From Clostridia bacterium (GTDB lineage: Bacteria; Bacillota; Clostridia; Saccharofermentanales; Saccharofermentanaceae), in contig JAKSRG010000004.1 in NCBI GenBank assembly GCA_024403735.1, forward strand, positions 1 to 64,000: a DNA stretch of 64,000 nt. Direction: 5' to 3'. Each line of letters opens with the position of its first letter. The stretch's first letter is position 1. A model generated the notes under the pieces. That model saw only the letters and a program-made list of their open reading frames with translations. It made no database searches and was not told the DNA's origin. The position numbers and the translations under genes are program-made. Positions 34,215 to 43,608 of this stretch are shown here, one piece after another.

Positions 34215-35414
34215 ATGACTGATGATGAATTAAATGATTTATTTGATAATGTTATTGATCCTGAGTCTCAGACTGAAACTGAGAATGCAGGTGATGTTAA
34301 CGCGCCTTCAAATAAAGAAGAAATTAATTCAGAACCTAAGTCATCAGATGTATCTCAAACTAAGGATAAAGTTAAGGCTGAATCTAAGGATGTAGAGAAG
34401 AAGCGTAAGCCAGAAATGGCTTCTAATTCAGAAAAGACAACTCGTAAAACTCCTGCTAACAAGCAAGAGAAGAAGCCATCTTTAAATTTGAACTCTATTA
34501 AGAGAAAGATTAAAGGTTGGTACATTTCAATCACAGCCGATACTAAGAAAAAGAGAGAGGCTCAGGCTGATATCCCATTGAAGGATCGAAAGTTCTTGGA
34601 GAATTTTCCTTTTTCATTTAAGACAACTTTATTGATTCTCTTTTCAATAACATTATTAGTATTGTTATTGTGCTTTTTATTCATGCCTCAATTCCGTGTA
34701 TTAAAGTTTGAAATTGAGGGTAATATTACTATTTCTAATGAAGAACTTATCTTGGAGTCTGGAATTGAACCTAATTCACATTTGTATTCAAGTGTGTCAG
34801 GAGATTTGCTTGATATTATTAAGCTTGATTATGGTAAGGTTGAAGACCAGATGAAAGCTAATAACCCTTATATTAAGGATATTCAGATTACTGCATCTTT
34901 CCCATCAACTATTAAGATGACTGTAGTTGAGAGAAATAAGATTTCTTATATTAAGATGCCAGATGGATACGCCGTTATCGATGATGAGGGTGTAGTTATT
35001 GAGCTTGTTACTATTCTTCCTGACAATGAACCACATGCTGTTATTTGCGGACTAGATGTATCAGGTGCAGCTAAGTTAGAGAAGATTGATATCAAGAACT
35101 ATTCAGATTATCAGAAGTCATTATTGGTTCTTGGAGCTATTATCACTGCTGATGATGCAAATGGTAGTAGCTATGATGATTATTCAATGTTTGAGAATAC
35201 TAAGGAAATCAGAATTATTCCTGGTGGAAACATTTTCTTGACTATAGTTCTTCCAACTGGATCAGAACTCCATGTTAAACTTAATAGTGTCGTTGACGTT
35301 AATGAGGATATGGCACTACTTCGTCGTGCAATCGTTATGAACACTTTCGACGGTCTCCCTGATGGTTCATTTGATATGACTGGAGACGAGTATATCTACC
35401 GAAAATACAATTAA
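34215..35414 (+). CDS. ftsQ: FtsQ/DivIB-type division protein
   Basis: A 399-residue bitopic protein. A long, charged, cytosolic N-terminal region (about 130 residues) rich in Glu, Lys and Ser precedes a single membrane helix (TTLLILFSITLLVLLLCFLF). The extracytoplasmic part starts with a POTRA domain (FRVLKFEIEGNITISNEELILESGI) and continues into an FtsQ/DivIB domain. It belongs to the FtsQLB regulatory complex that activates FtsWI. The cytosolic tail is much longer than in E. coli FtsQ but such tails are common in Gram-positive DivIB. It starts 5 bp after murG. Confidence 0.9.
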   Translation: MTDDELNDLFDNVIDPESQTETENAGDVNAPSNKEEINSEPKSSDVSQTKDKVKAESKDVEKKRKPEMASNSEKTTRKTPANKQEKKPSLNLNSIKRKIKGWYISITADTKKKREAQADIPLKDRKFLENFPFSFKTTLLILFSITLLVLLLCFLFMPQFRVLKFEIEGNITISNEELILESGIEPNSHLYSSVSGDLLDIIKLDYGKVEDQMKANNPYIKDIQITASFPSTIKMTVVERNKISYIKMPDGYAVIDDEGVVIELVTILPDNEPHAVICGLDVSGAAKLEKIDIKNYSDYQKSLLVLGAIITADDANGSSYDDYSMFENTKEIRIIPGGNIFLTIVLPTGSELHVKLNSVVDVNEDMALLRRAIVMNTFDGLPDGSFDMTGDEYIYRKYN

Positions 35415-35491
35415 TTCACAAAAATGGAAAATATTTTTAACATGAATGCAATATTACGCGGATTTTGTATTGTCCGTGTACTATATTTAGG

Positions 35492-35520
35492 TTAAAATTC
35501 TAATTGTTGTACTATATATT
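35492..35520 (+). promoter_or_regulatory. Possible ftsZ promoter
   Basis: TTAAAA at 35492-35497 and TATATT at 35515-35520 are spaced 17 bp apart in the 162-bp AT-rich gap before ftsZ. Several other TATA-like hexamers occur nearby, so the exact choice is uncertain. Confidence 0.35.
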
Positions 35521-35576
35521 GGTATGAAAAAGAAAAAACAGAAGACATTTTATATATATGACTGGAGGACAAGATT

Positions 35577-37025
35577 ATGTCAGAGAAGCGTGGTTTTGTA
35601 ATTGATGATGAGTCATTTGCAACAATTAAAGTAATAGGTGTCGGCGGTGGCGGTTGTAACGCTGTAGATAGAATGATTGATAGTGGAGTTCAGGGAATTG
35701 ATTTTATTTCTATTAACTCTGATAATCAGGCACTTGCTAGATCAAAGGCTCAGATTCGTATTCAGATTGGTGAGAAGGTAACACGTGGTCTTGGTTGTGG
35801 TGCAGATCCTAGTGTTGGTGAGAAGTCAGCAGAAGAGTCAAGAGACGAGATTGCTGAAGCTATTAAGAATACAGATATGCTCTTTATCACAGCTGGTATG
35901 GGCGGTGGTACTGGTACAGGTGCTGCTCCAGTAGTTGCTCAGATTGCTCAGGAACTTGGTATCCTCACAGTTGCTGTTGTTACAAGACCATTCATGTTCG
36001 AAGGTCCTAGAAGAAATCAGAATGCAGAGCGCGGTATCAGAGAGCTCGAGAAGTATGTAGACTCTCTTATCGTAGTTGCTAACGATAAGCTCCTTGAAGT
36101 AGTAGATGAAGATACATCAATCGAGGATGCATTTAATATGGCAGATCAGGTATTGAAGTTTGGTGTAGCAGGTATCTCAGACCTCGTTGCTATCCCAGGT
36201 CTTATTAACCTTGACCTTGCAGACGTAAGAAGAATTATGACAAAGGCTGGCGTATGCCACATGGGTATCGGCCGTGCTTCTGGTGAGGGTAGAGCTGCTA
36301 CAGCTGTTAAGCAGGCTATCAATTCTCCACTTCTTGATACAACAATCGAGGGTGCTTCAGGTGTAATCGTTAACTTCACTGGTGGACGTAACATGAAGCT
36401 CACAGAAGTTAATGCCGCTGCTTCTATCGTTAGAGAGTCAGTTGCAGATGATGCTGATATCATCGTAGGTGCTGTTGTTGATGCTTCTCTTGAAGATGAG
36501 ATTATGATCACAGTTATTGCTTCTGGTTTCGATAATTCAGTAAACGCTTCAGCTGGTCACAGAGCTAGCACATCAGTTTTGTCAAGAAATAATCCTACTC
36601 TTGTAACAGAGCAGGCACAGGCAAAGCAGCAGCAGGCTCCACGTTCAGCTTATCAGCCAGAGCCACAGGCTCAGCCAGTAGTTGCTCCAGCTCCAAAGGC
36701 AGCAGCTCCAGGTTTCCTTTTCGGTGACGATTCAGTTAATAAGCAGCCTAAGGCAGCTGCTCCAGCTCCAAAGCCAGCAGCTCCAGTTAGCGAGGTTGAT
36801 ACAGGTGTAGCTCCTCAGCCAACAACTATCGAGCCAGCTCCTGCACAGCAGGGTTATGCTCCAGTTCAGCCACAGGTTCAGCCTTATGCTAATAGACAGC
36901 CAGCACCTGCTCCAGCTCCTGTTCAGCAGGGTGGTCGTCCACAGCCAACTGTTGCTCCTCAGCCAGCACCAGAGAGTGCTCCTAAGACAGCAAAGCCTTG
37001 GTTTATGTTCAATAAGGATCAGTAA
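35577..37025 (+). CDS. ftsZ: Cell division GTPase FtsZ with long disordered linker
   Basis: A 482-residue tubulin homologue that forms the Z ring. [16 protein letters not shown] starts the GTPase domain, [14 protein letters not shown] is the tubulin signature, and [13 protein letters not shown] is the T7-loop region. The core ends near residue 325. A Pro/Ala/Gln-rich linker of about 140 residues follows, with repeated [12 protein letters not shown] units. The C-terminal peptide is [11 protein letters not shown] rather than the common IPxFLRxR-type peptide that binds FtsA and SepF. GGAGG at 35564-35568 precedes the ATG. ftsA is not adjacent. Confidence 0.97.
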   Translation: MSEKRGFVIDDESFATIKVIGVGGGGCNAVDRMIDSGVQGIDFISINSDNQALARSKAQIRIQIGEKVTRGLGCGADPSVGEKSAEESRDEIAEAIKNTDMLFITAGMGGGTGTGAAPVVAQIAQELGILTVAVVTRPFMFEGPRRNQNAERGIRELEKYVDSLIVVANDKLLEVVDEDTSIEDAFNMADQVLKFGVAGISDLVAIPGLINLDLADVRRIMTKAGVCHMGIGRASGEGRAATAVKQAINSPLLDTTIEGASGVIVNFTGGRNMKLTEVNAAASIVRESVADDADIIVGAVVDASLEDEIMITVIASGFDNSVNASAGHRASTSVLSRNNPTLVTEQAQAKQQQAPRSAYQPEPQAQPVVAPAPKAAAPGFLFGDDSVNKQPKAAAPAPKPAAPVSEVDTGVAPQPTTIEPAPAQQGYAPVQPQVQPYANRQPAPAPAPVQQGGRPQPTVAPQPAPESAPKTAKPWFMFNKDQ

Positions 37026-37048
37026 TTTGAAGTTAGGCGGTAACTTAG

Positions 37049-37501
37049 ATGAGATGTCCTCGTTGTAATGCCGATAATGATAAAGTTATTGATACTAGAA
37101 CAGTAGAGAATAATGCAGTTATTCGACGAAGACGAGAATGTTTAGAGTGTGGTAATAGATTTACAACTGTTGAAAGATTTGAGGGAATACAGTTGTCAGT
37201 CATCAAGAAAGACGGCACTCGTCAAGCATTCTCTAGAGAGAAAATACTTAGTGGCTTGGTTTCAGCTTGTTCCAAGCGACCAGTATCAAATGAAGACTTA
37301 ATTACTCTTGTTAATGACGTTGAAAAGAAACTTCATGCTAAGGGCAATCTTGAGATTTCAACTGAGCTGATTGGTGAGATGCTTATGGATGGTCTTAAGA
37401 AATTAGATAAAGTTGCATACGTTAGATTTGCTTCTGTGTATAGAGATTTTACTGATGTAGATTCCTTTACACAGGAAATCTCTAAGATTAGTGATAATTA
37501 A
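37049..37501 (+). CDS. nrdR: Ribonucleotide reductase repressor NrdR
   Basis: A 150-residue repressor that senses ATP and dATP through an ATP-cone domain and controls ribonucleotide reductase genes. The N-terminal zinc ribbon has CPRCN and RRECLECGNRFTT. The ATP-cone starts with SVIKKDGTRQAFSREKIL. Length is exactly that of the family. It starts 23 bp after ftsZ without a terminator, so it is likely co-transcribed with ftsZ. NrdR boxes were not searched beyond this window. Confidence 0.96.
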   Translation: MRCPRCNADNDKVIDTRTVENNAVIRRRRECLECGNRFTTVERFEGIQLSVIKKDGTRQAFSREKILSGLVSACSKRPVSNEDLITLVNDVEKKLHAKGNLEISTELIGEMLMDGLKKLDKVAYVRFASVYRDFTDVDSFTQEISKISDN

Positions 37502-37527
37502 GTAAGTGGTTGTTTTGAGGTGGATTA

Positions 37528-38247
37528 ATGAAAAAGGTTTTGTTGGTTGATGATGATGCTAGCATCATTGAGATGAATAAGCTTTATTTTGAGAAAGAAG
37601 GTTATTCTGTTGCTATCTGCATGCAGGGTGACAAAGTTGTTAGCACATATAATGCATGTTCTCCAGACTTGATCATTCTTGATCTTATGCTTCCTGGAAT
37701 GGACGGTGTAGATGTATGTCGTGAAATCCGTAAGTTTTCAGATGTACCTATCATTATGCTTACAGCTAAGACAGATACTTTTGATAAGGTAATTGGTCTT
37801 GAACTCGGTGCTGATGACTATGTTTCTAAGCCATTTGAGCCTAAGGAACTCCTCGCTAGAGCTAAGGCTGTACTTAGAAGATATACTAAATCTGAGCAGG
37901 CTCCTTCAACAGATTCAGTTTCAGATGATGCTAATCAGAATGAGATTGTATCTTACCCTGGTTTCTCAGTTGATAAAGCTCGTTATGTTGTAACAATCGA
38001 TAACAATGAGATTAATCTACCACCTAAGGAGTTGGAATTGTTATTCTTCCTCGCTTCTAATCCTAATCGCGTGTTCACACGTGAGCAGCTTCTTGAGAAT
38101 GTTTGGGGTTATGATTTCTACGGTGAGTCAAGAACAGTTGATGTTCACGTTAAGAGAATTCGTGAAAAGATTGAGAATCCAGATAGAGAAGATTCTTGGA
38201 GCATCAAGACTGTTTGGAGTGTAGGTTATAAATTCGAGACAAAGTAA
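37528..38247 (+). CDS. OmpR-family response regulator
   Basis: A 239-residue receiver and winged-helix regulator. The phosphoacceptor is D52 in LIILDLMLPGMDG; D8-D10 (VDDD) and SKPF close the acidic site. A longer-than-usual linker with Ser/Asp/Asn joins the DNA-binding domain, which ends with TVWSVGYKFE. GAGGTGG lies before the start. It is followed 23 bp later by the partner histidine kinase. It resembles PhoP/ResD/VicR types, but the regulon cannot be inferred. Confidence 0.92.
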   Translation: MKKVLLVDDDASIIEMNKLYFEKEGYSVAICMQGDKVVSTYNACSPDLIILDLMLPGMDGVDVCREIRKFSDVPIIMLTAKTDTFDKVIGLELGADDYVSKPFEPKELLARAKAVLRRYTKSEQAPSTDSVSDDANQNEIVSYPGFSVDKARYVVTIDNNEINLPPKELELLFFLASNPNRVFTREQLLENVWGYDFYGESRTVDVHVKRIREKIENPDREDSWSIKTVWSVGYKFETK

Positions 38248-38270
38248 GACTATCTTAGAAGAGAGATTTT

Positions 38271-39731
38271 ATGGCTCAGAAGAAGAACGCAAGTTTTGCT
38301 ACAATTTTAATGTTGATTCTTATCGTTAGCACAGTAATAGTTTTTACTGTGCTACTTTTTCTATCGTATGAAAATATTATCAATTCAACATATGAAGAAA
38401 GTCAGAATGAAGTTGTCGAGAACTGTCATGCATTAGCTTCTTCATCTGCGATCATTATTGATGGTGATAAGGATTTCAGTTTTGGCGAAGATGAATATAA
38501 GACTAGAATTATTGTAAATATCATTGCTAATAAAGTTAATGCAGAAGGTGGATCTGCATATGTAGTTGATAGTGATGGTACAGTAAAATATTATATTAAT
38601 CCGATTGATAATCTATCGATTGATATAAAGAGTATTAAGACATATGGTCATTCTTTTGAGAGTGTATCTCTAGATGAGAATAGAACTATTATTACTTCAG
38701 TTGAGCAGATTGGTGAAGCTGATAGTTATATTGTCTATTCTGATATCTATGATAGACATTCAGCTGTTATGGAATTTAATTCCATCATTATGTATCCAGC
38801 TATTATTGCTGTAACTATTGCAATTGTTCTCTTTGTATTTGGTATTCAGATTACACTTACTCCAGTTCGTGAGATGACAAGAGTATTTGGTAAGCTTGCT
38901 GAAGGTGATTATTCAGTAAGAGTAGATGAGAAGTATACTAAGTATAAAGAAGGTCATCTTACTTCTGCGGCTGGCGATATTGTAACAATGGGTAATGTCG
39001 TAAATGATATGATCTCAAAGCTAGAGAACCAGGAGAATGACAGACAGATATTTATTAGTAGTGTTGCTCATGATATTAGAACACCATTAACATCAATTAA
39101 TGGATTTGTTACTGCTATTATGGATGGAACAATTCCACCAGAGAAGCAGGATCATTATCTAGGACTTATTAAGCAGGAACTTAATAGAATTAAGAAGCTT
39201 GTTGTAACTATGACAGAAGCTTCATCACTTAGTCACGTTGATCCTGAAGTAATGGAGAGCTTCAATGTTGAAGATGTAATTACTGATATCGTTGATAATC
39301 TTGAGCCGCAGCTAAGTGAGAAGAGTATTAAGGCCGAAGTAAGATTTGATAATTCACCAAAAGCTAAGATGTGTTATGGTGAAGCACAGCAACTTTGTCG
39401 AGTTGTTGTTAATATAATTAATAACGCTATCAAGTTTACTCCTGTTGATGGAAGAATTATTGTTTCTACTAAGGCTGTTTCTGATGAGAAGAAGGTTCTT
39501 ATTAGTGTAGAAGATTCTGGAATAGGAATTCCACCTGAGAAGCGTAGTCGTGTTTTCGAGAGCTTCTATAAAGTTGATACTTCAAGAACTCACGAAGGTT
39601 TTGGATTAGGATTATATATCTGTAAGCAAATACTTGCTGGTCATGGACAGACAATATATTTAGATGATGGCAATGAGTTAGGTGGCGCAAAGTTTGTGTT
39701 CTCTTTCCCAATGCCTCCAGAGGATAAATGA
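38271..39731 (+). CDS. Sensor histidine kinase with extracytoplasmic sensor and HAMP
   Basis: A 486-residue kinase. TM1 spans about 11-32, an extracytoplasmic sensor of about 140 residues follows (a double Cache or PAS-like fold is possible), and TM2 spans about 173-194. A HAMP domain leads to the DHp domain with H267 in SSVAHDIRTPL. ATP-binding motifs are INNAIKFTP, EDSGIGIPPEKRSRVFESF and GLGLYIC. It is encoded directly after its response regulator. Its stop overlaps the nth start by 4 bp. Confidence 0.92.
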   Translation: MAQKKNASFATILMLILIVSTVIVFTVLLFLSYENIINSTYEESQNEVVENCHALASSSAIIIDGDKDFSFGEDEYKTRIIVNIIANKVNAEGGSAYVVDSDGTVKYYINPIDNLSIDIKSIKTYGHSFESVSLDENRTIITSVEQIGEADSYIVYSDIYDRHSAVMEFNSIIMYPAIIAVTIAIVLFVFGIQITLTPVREMTRVFGKLAEGDYSVRVDEKYTKYKEGHLTSAAGDIVTMGNVVNDMISKLENQENDRQIFISSVAHDIRTPLTSINGFVTAIMDGTIPPEKQDHYLGLIKQELNRIKKLVVTMTEASSLSHVDPEVMESFNVEDVITDIVDNLEPQLSEKSIKAEVRFDNSPKAKMCYGEAQQLCRVVVNIINNAIKFTPVDGRIIVSTKAVSDEKKVLISVEDSGIGIPPEKRSRVFESFYKVDTSRTHEGFGLGLYICKQILAGHGQTIYLDDGNELGGAKFVFSFPMPPEDK

Positions 39732-40372
39732 GATACACATTAGCATATAAGACAACTATAGCCAATCAGACTTGGGAAAGATTAGTTAAGGAGTATCCTG
39801 ACGCTACATGCTCTCTTGATATTGATGAGCCTTATTTCTTTTTGATTCGTGCGATTTTGTCTGCTCAGTGTACTGATGTTAGGGTCAATGCAACCGTTAA
39901 TGAATTGAAGACCCTAGTAAGTAATGCAGATGATGTTCTAAAGATGGGCGAGGATGCTTTGGCTGAGATTATTAAGCCTTGTGGTCTTCATAAAGCTAAA
40001 TCTAAGAATATTATTAAAGCTTCAGAGTTGTTTTGTGATAAGTGGAATAGAACAATTCCAAAAGATGTAAATGAACTTATGGTTTGCCCTGGAATAGGAA
40101 AGAAGATTGCTAACCTTTTAGTTGGTGAATTGTATGATATTCCAGCGCTTGTAGTTGATACTCATTTTAAAAGAGTATCCAAGAGATTAGGCTTAACAAA
40201 TAGCGACGATCCACTTAAGGTTGAGGCTGATGTCACTAGATTATTAACTCCAGAAAAGTGGAATAAGATGGGTCATCTAGTGGTTCATTTTGGTCGCGTA
40301 TGTTGTTCAGCAAGAAATCCTAATTGTGATAATTGTATTCTTGGTGATATTTGTAAGGAGAAGAACTCATGA
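39728..40372 (+). CDS. nth: Endonuclease III (DNA glycosylase/AP lyase) Nth
   Basis: A 214-residue base-excision repair enzyme that removes oxidised pyrimidines. The helix-hairpin-helix LMVCPGIGKKIANLL contains the catalytic Lys, and VDTHFKRVSKRLGL contains the catalytic Asp. The [4Fe-4S] cluster ligands fit C-x6-C-x2-C-x5-C (CCSARNPNCDNCILGDIC region). The ATG overlaps the kinase stop, and its own stop overlaps the recG start by 4 bp, so three genes are translationally coupled. Confidence 0.95.
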   Translation: MRYTLAYKTTIANQTWERLVKEYPDATCSLDIDEPYFFLIRAILSAQCTDVRVNATVNELKTLVSNADDVLKMGEDALAEIIKPCGLHKAKSKNIIKASELFCDKWNRTIPKDVNELMVCPGIGKKIANLLVGELYDIPALVVDTHFKRVSKRLGLTNSDDPLKVEADVTRLLTPEKWNKMGHLVVHFGRVCCSARNPNCDNCILGDICKEKNS

Positions 40373-42516
40373 GTGTTAATCCGTTAGCTAAATCTGTTTC
40401 TTCAATTTATGGTATCGGTGAAGCGGTGAGAACTAAGCTGGAGAAAATCGGTGTTTTCACTGTTTTTGATTTGCTTAATTTTTATCCAAGAAAGTATGAA
40501 GATTGGTCAGATGTTAGTGAGCTTTATGGTCTTAATGATGGTGAGCTCATTACAATCAAAGCGCGAGTTAAGAGCATATCTCCAATTAGCGCTTATGATA
40601 AACTTCAGAAATGTGTTGTAGTTGTTGGTGATGATTATGGAACAATTTCTCTCACATTCTTTCATGGTAAATATGTAGCTGCTGAGATGCATGTCGGTGA
40701 TGAATATTATTTCAGAGGCGTAGTTACTATGTTTCGTGGTGGATATCAGCTAGTTAATCCACAGCGTCTTCGTGCAAATAAGGTCTCTGACGGTTATATA
40801 AGACCAGTATATAGACAGACTGGTGGTATCTCGAGTAAGCAGATAGAGGCATGGATTGGATTTGCCTTAAGAGATTATGCTAAGTATCTTGAGAATATTG
40901 TTCCGAAAACACTCGCTCAGAGTGAAGCTTTGTGCTCGACATTAGAAGCATATCAGTTCGTACATAGACCTCAGACTTTTGCTCAGGCAGAGATGGGGCG
41001 TAAGCGTCTAGCATATGAAGAATTAATCGTGTATGAGTATGGTATGCATAAGATGAATTCGGCTACTAATGATGAATCTGCTAAGGCGTTTAAGGTGTCC
41101 AGAAAAGCTGGCCCTGATGCCCAAAAGTTAGTTAGTAAAGTCGTTTCAAATATGCCATTCGAATTAACTGATGATCAGAAGAAAGCAATAGGAGATATCT
41201 TTAATGATATATCTTCTGATAAGCCAATGAATAGACTTATTCAAGGAGATGTAGGTTCAGGTAAAACTGCGGTTGCTGCAGTTGTAATGGCTGCGTGTGC
41301 TGCTACAAATCAGCAGGCTGCACTTCTTGCTCCAACTAGTGTTCTCGCAAGGCAGCACTACGACACTATATCTAAGTTTTATAAGGATACTGGCATAGAT
41401 GTAGTGTTTGTTTATGGTGGTATGAAGGAAAGCGAGAAGAAGGAAGTCCTTCAGAAAATTTCTTCTGGTGAAGCGAAGGTCATCATTGGAACTCATGCAA
41501 TAATTCAGAAGGATGTGAAGTTTTATAATCTTGCGTTGTTTATTACAGATGAGCAGCAGCGTTTCGGTGTCGAGCAGCGTAATGAGAAGCTTACTTTGTC
41601 ATATGTGAATTCTGATGTTAATTCAGTACATAACCTTGTAATGAGTGCTACACCAATTCCTAGAACATTAGCTATGGTTATTTATGGTGATATGAATATT
41701 AGTATCATCAGACAGAAGCCAGCTGGTCGTAAAGCAATCAAGACTAAGACTGTTAATACTGAGAGCCTTGATCCAATATTTGCGTTCATGGCTAAGCTAA
41801 TCGAGAAGGGTGATCAGATATATGTCGTAGCGCCTAGAATTGATGATAACGATGAGGGTGACGAGATTGAAAGATACTATGATCTTCTTGAATTAGAGAA
41901 AGAGAAGATTGAGACATATAGTGTAAAAGGATTACAAAAGCTTATTAAGGCATCTCGTTTTCTATCTGGATATAAATCAGATATCCTTAATGGTTCTATG
42001 TCAGATAGCGATAAAGAGAAGGTAATGAATAAGTTCATTAGCGGTAAGACACATATCCTTATCTCAACTACTGTAGTTGAAGTTGGTGTTAATAATCCTA
42101 ATGCGACAGGTATGATTATTATGGATTCAGATAGATTTGGATTATCTACACTGCATCAGCTCAGAGGTCGTGTTGGACGAGGCGACAAACAGTCTTATTG
42201 CATTCTTGCAACTTCTAGTAAGAGTGAATTAGCGCTTGAACGATTGAACATTATGTGTCAGTGTGATGATGGATTTGAATTAGCTGAGAAAGACTTGGCA
42301 CTACGTGGACCAGGTGATTTCTTTGGAACTAGACAGCATGGTCTTCCTAAGTTCAAGGTAGTTAATATCTTTGATGACGCTGAGAAGTCGGTTAAAGTTC
42401 GTGACGCTATGGTTAATGTTATGGCCCAGGACGATGAGGAGACTAGAGCATTGCTAGAAGCGATTGAAAGACAGTTGGATTTGCGTTATCCTAACCGCGA
42501 AATATTACGTGCATGA
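40369..42516 (+). CDS. recG: ATP-dependent DNA helicase RecG
   Basis: A 715-residue helicase that remodels stalled replication forks and Holliday junctions. An N-terminal wedge/OB domain (VFTVFDLLNFYPRKYEDWS, LITIKARVKS) is followed by helicase domain 1 with GDVGSGKT and TDEQQRFGVEQR, and domain 2 with TTVVEVGVNNPNATGMIIMD and HQLRGRVGRGDKQSYC. The RecG-typical DEQH box is DEQQ here. The C-terminal TRG-region and length are normal. It overlaps nth by 4 bp and is followed 14 bp later by rsmD. Confidence 0.96.
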   Translation: MSVNPLAKSVSSIYGIGEAVRTKLEKIGVFTVFDLLNFYPRKYEDWSDVSELYGLNDGELITIKARVKSISPISAYDKLQKCVVVVGDDYGTISLTFFHGKYVAAEMHVGDEYYFRGVVTMFRGGYQLVNPQRLRANKVSDGYIRPVYRQTGGISSKQIEAWIGFALRDYAKYLENIVPKTLAQSEALCSTLEAYQFVHRPQTFAQAEMGRKRLAYEELIVYEYGMHKMNSATNDESAKAFKVSRKAGPDAQKLVSKVVSNMPFELTDDQKKAIGDIFNDISSDKPMNRLIQGDVGSGKTAVAAVVMAACAATNQQAALLAPTSVLARQHYDTISKFYKDTGIDVVFVYGGMKESEKKEVLQKISSGEAKVIIGTHAIIQKDVKFYNLALFITDEQQRFGVEQRNEKLTLSYVNSDVNSVHNLVMSATPIPRTLAMVIYGDMNISIIRQKPAGRKAIKTKTVNTESLDPIFAFMAKLIEKGDQIYVVAPRIDDNDEGDEIERYYDLLELEKEKIETYSVKGLQKLIKASRFLSGYKSDILNGSMSDSDKEKVMNKFISGKTHILISTTVVEVGVNNPNATGMIIMDSDRFGLSTLHQLRGRVGRGDKQSYCILATSSKSELALERLNIMCQCDDGFELAEKDLALRGPGDFFGTRQHGLPKFKVVNIFDDAEKSVKVRDAMVNVMAQDDEETRALLEAIERQLDLRYPNREILRA

Positions 42517-42530
42517 GGTGAATCATTAAT

Positions 42531-43100
42531 ATGCCAAGAGTTATTACAGGTGAGTTCAGAGGAACAATTCTTGCAGCTCCAAAGGGAGACGCTACAAGAC
42601 CAACGACTGATAAGGTTAAAGAAGCAATCTTTTCAATGATTCAGACACGTATTCCTGATGCAAAGATGTTGGATTTGTTTTCGGGAACTGGACAAATGGG
42701 TATTGAGGCAATTAGTCGTGGAGCTGAGAGCGCAGTGCTCGTAGATAAGGGTGGTCCTGCGATTAAGATTATTATCCAGAACCTAGAGAAAGTCAGAATT
42801 GGCAAAGGTGATCCTCGTGTTACAGTTATGCGTAAATCTGCGACACAGGCACTCACAGAATTGGGTGAGTCTGGCAGAAAATTCGACATTATCTATCTAG
42901 ATCCACCATATAAGATTGCTTTTGATGAAGCTTGTAAGACAGCGGATTTAGTAACAAAATACGACCTGCTCGAAAACGATGGTATCATGATTGTAGAGCA
43001 CGCTTCGGACGAGCCTTTCAACATAGATGTAATAAACATGAAATTTGAGCGTTCTTGTAGTTATGGGTTATGCGTGGTAACATTCTTTAGTAAGAATTGA
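42531..43100 (+). CDS. rsmD: 16S rRNA (guanine-966-N2)-methyltransferase RsmD
   Basis: A 189-residue SAM-dependent methyltransferase acting on 16S rRNA. RVITGEFRGTILAAPKGDATRPTTDKVKEAIFSMI is the RsmD N-terminus. MLDLFSGTGQMGIEAISRGA is the SAM-binding loop, and YLDPPYK is the DPPY-type catalytic motif. GAGGTGA at 42515-42521 precedes the start. coaD follows 16 bp downstream. rsmD-coaD adjacency is common in Firmicutes. Confidence 0.96.
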   Translation: MPRVITGEFRGTILAAPKGDATRPTTDKVKEAIFSMIQTRIPDAKMLDLFSGTGQMGIEAISRGAESAVLVDKGGPAIKIIIQNLEKVRIGKGDPRVTVMRKSATQALTELGESGRKFDIIYLDPPYKIAFDEACKTADLVTKYDLLENDGIMIVEHASDEPFNIDVINMKFERSCSYGLCVVTFFSKN

Positions 43101-43116
43101 TTTATGAGGTGATTTT

Positions 43117-43605
43117 TTGAGTATTTTGCTTTTTCCAGGAAGTTTTGATCCATTCACTTTGGGTCACTTGGATATTGCTAAAAGAGCAGCAAGACAATGC
43201 GATAAACTTGTTGTTGCAATAATGGGCAATAGTGCAAAGAAACCAGCTTTTACTCCAGATGAGAGAGTTGAGATGACAAAGCTCGCACTCGAGAAGTACG
43301 AAAACATCGAAGTTATTTCTTACGATGGCCTTCTTGTAGATTTGTTCAAGGAGATTGGATGTTCTGCAGTTGTTAGAGGCATCAGATCAGAATCTGATTT
43401 CAGATATGAAGCAGAGATGGCAATGGCTAATAGACTTTTGTATCCTAACTATGAAGTTCTATTGCTCCCATGTCGTGAGAATTTGTCTATGACAAGTTCA
43501 ACGATAGTTAAAGAAGTTTGTTATTATGGCGGTGATATTTCTAAGATGTTACCACCAGAAATTGTTGATATTGTAACAAAAGGTCTTAAGAAAGGTAGGT
43601 CGTAA
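43117..43605 (+). CDS. coaD: Phosphopantetheine adenylyltransferase CoaD
   Basis: A 162-residue hexameric enzyme that transfers AMP to 4'-phosphopantetheine in coenzyme A synthesis. LFPGSFDPFTLGHLDIAKRA is the nucleotidyltransferase motif. VVRGIRSESDFRYEAEMAMANRLL and SMTSSTIVKEVCYYGGD are further family motifs. It uses a TTG start at 43117 preceded by GAGGTGA (43106-43112), because no in-frame ATG lies before the active-site motif. The gap to the coiled-coil gene is 3 bp. Confidence 0.95.
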   Translation: MSILLFPGSFDPFTLGHLDIAKRAARQCDKLVVAIMGNSAKKPAFTPDERVEMTKLALEKYENIEVISYDGLLVDLFKEIGCSAVVRGIRSESDFRYEAEMAMANRLLYPNYEVLLLPCRENLSMTSSTIVKEVCYYGGDISKMLPPEIVDIVTKGLKKGRS

Positions 43606-43608
43606 GTT

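Noticed and set aside
36600..37000. Repeat tract in ftsZ as a mobile or tandem repeat
   Set aside because: It encodes the Pro/Ala/Gln linker in frame and is expected for FtsZ.
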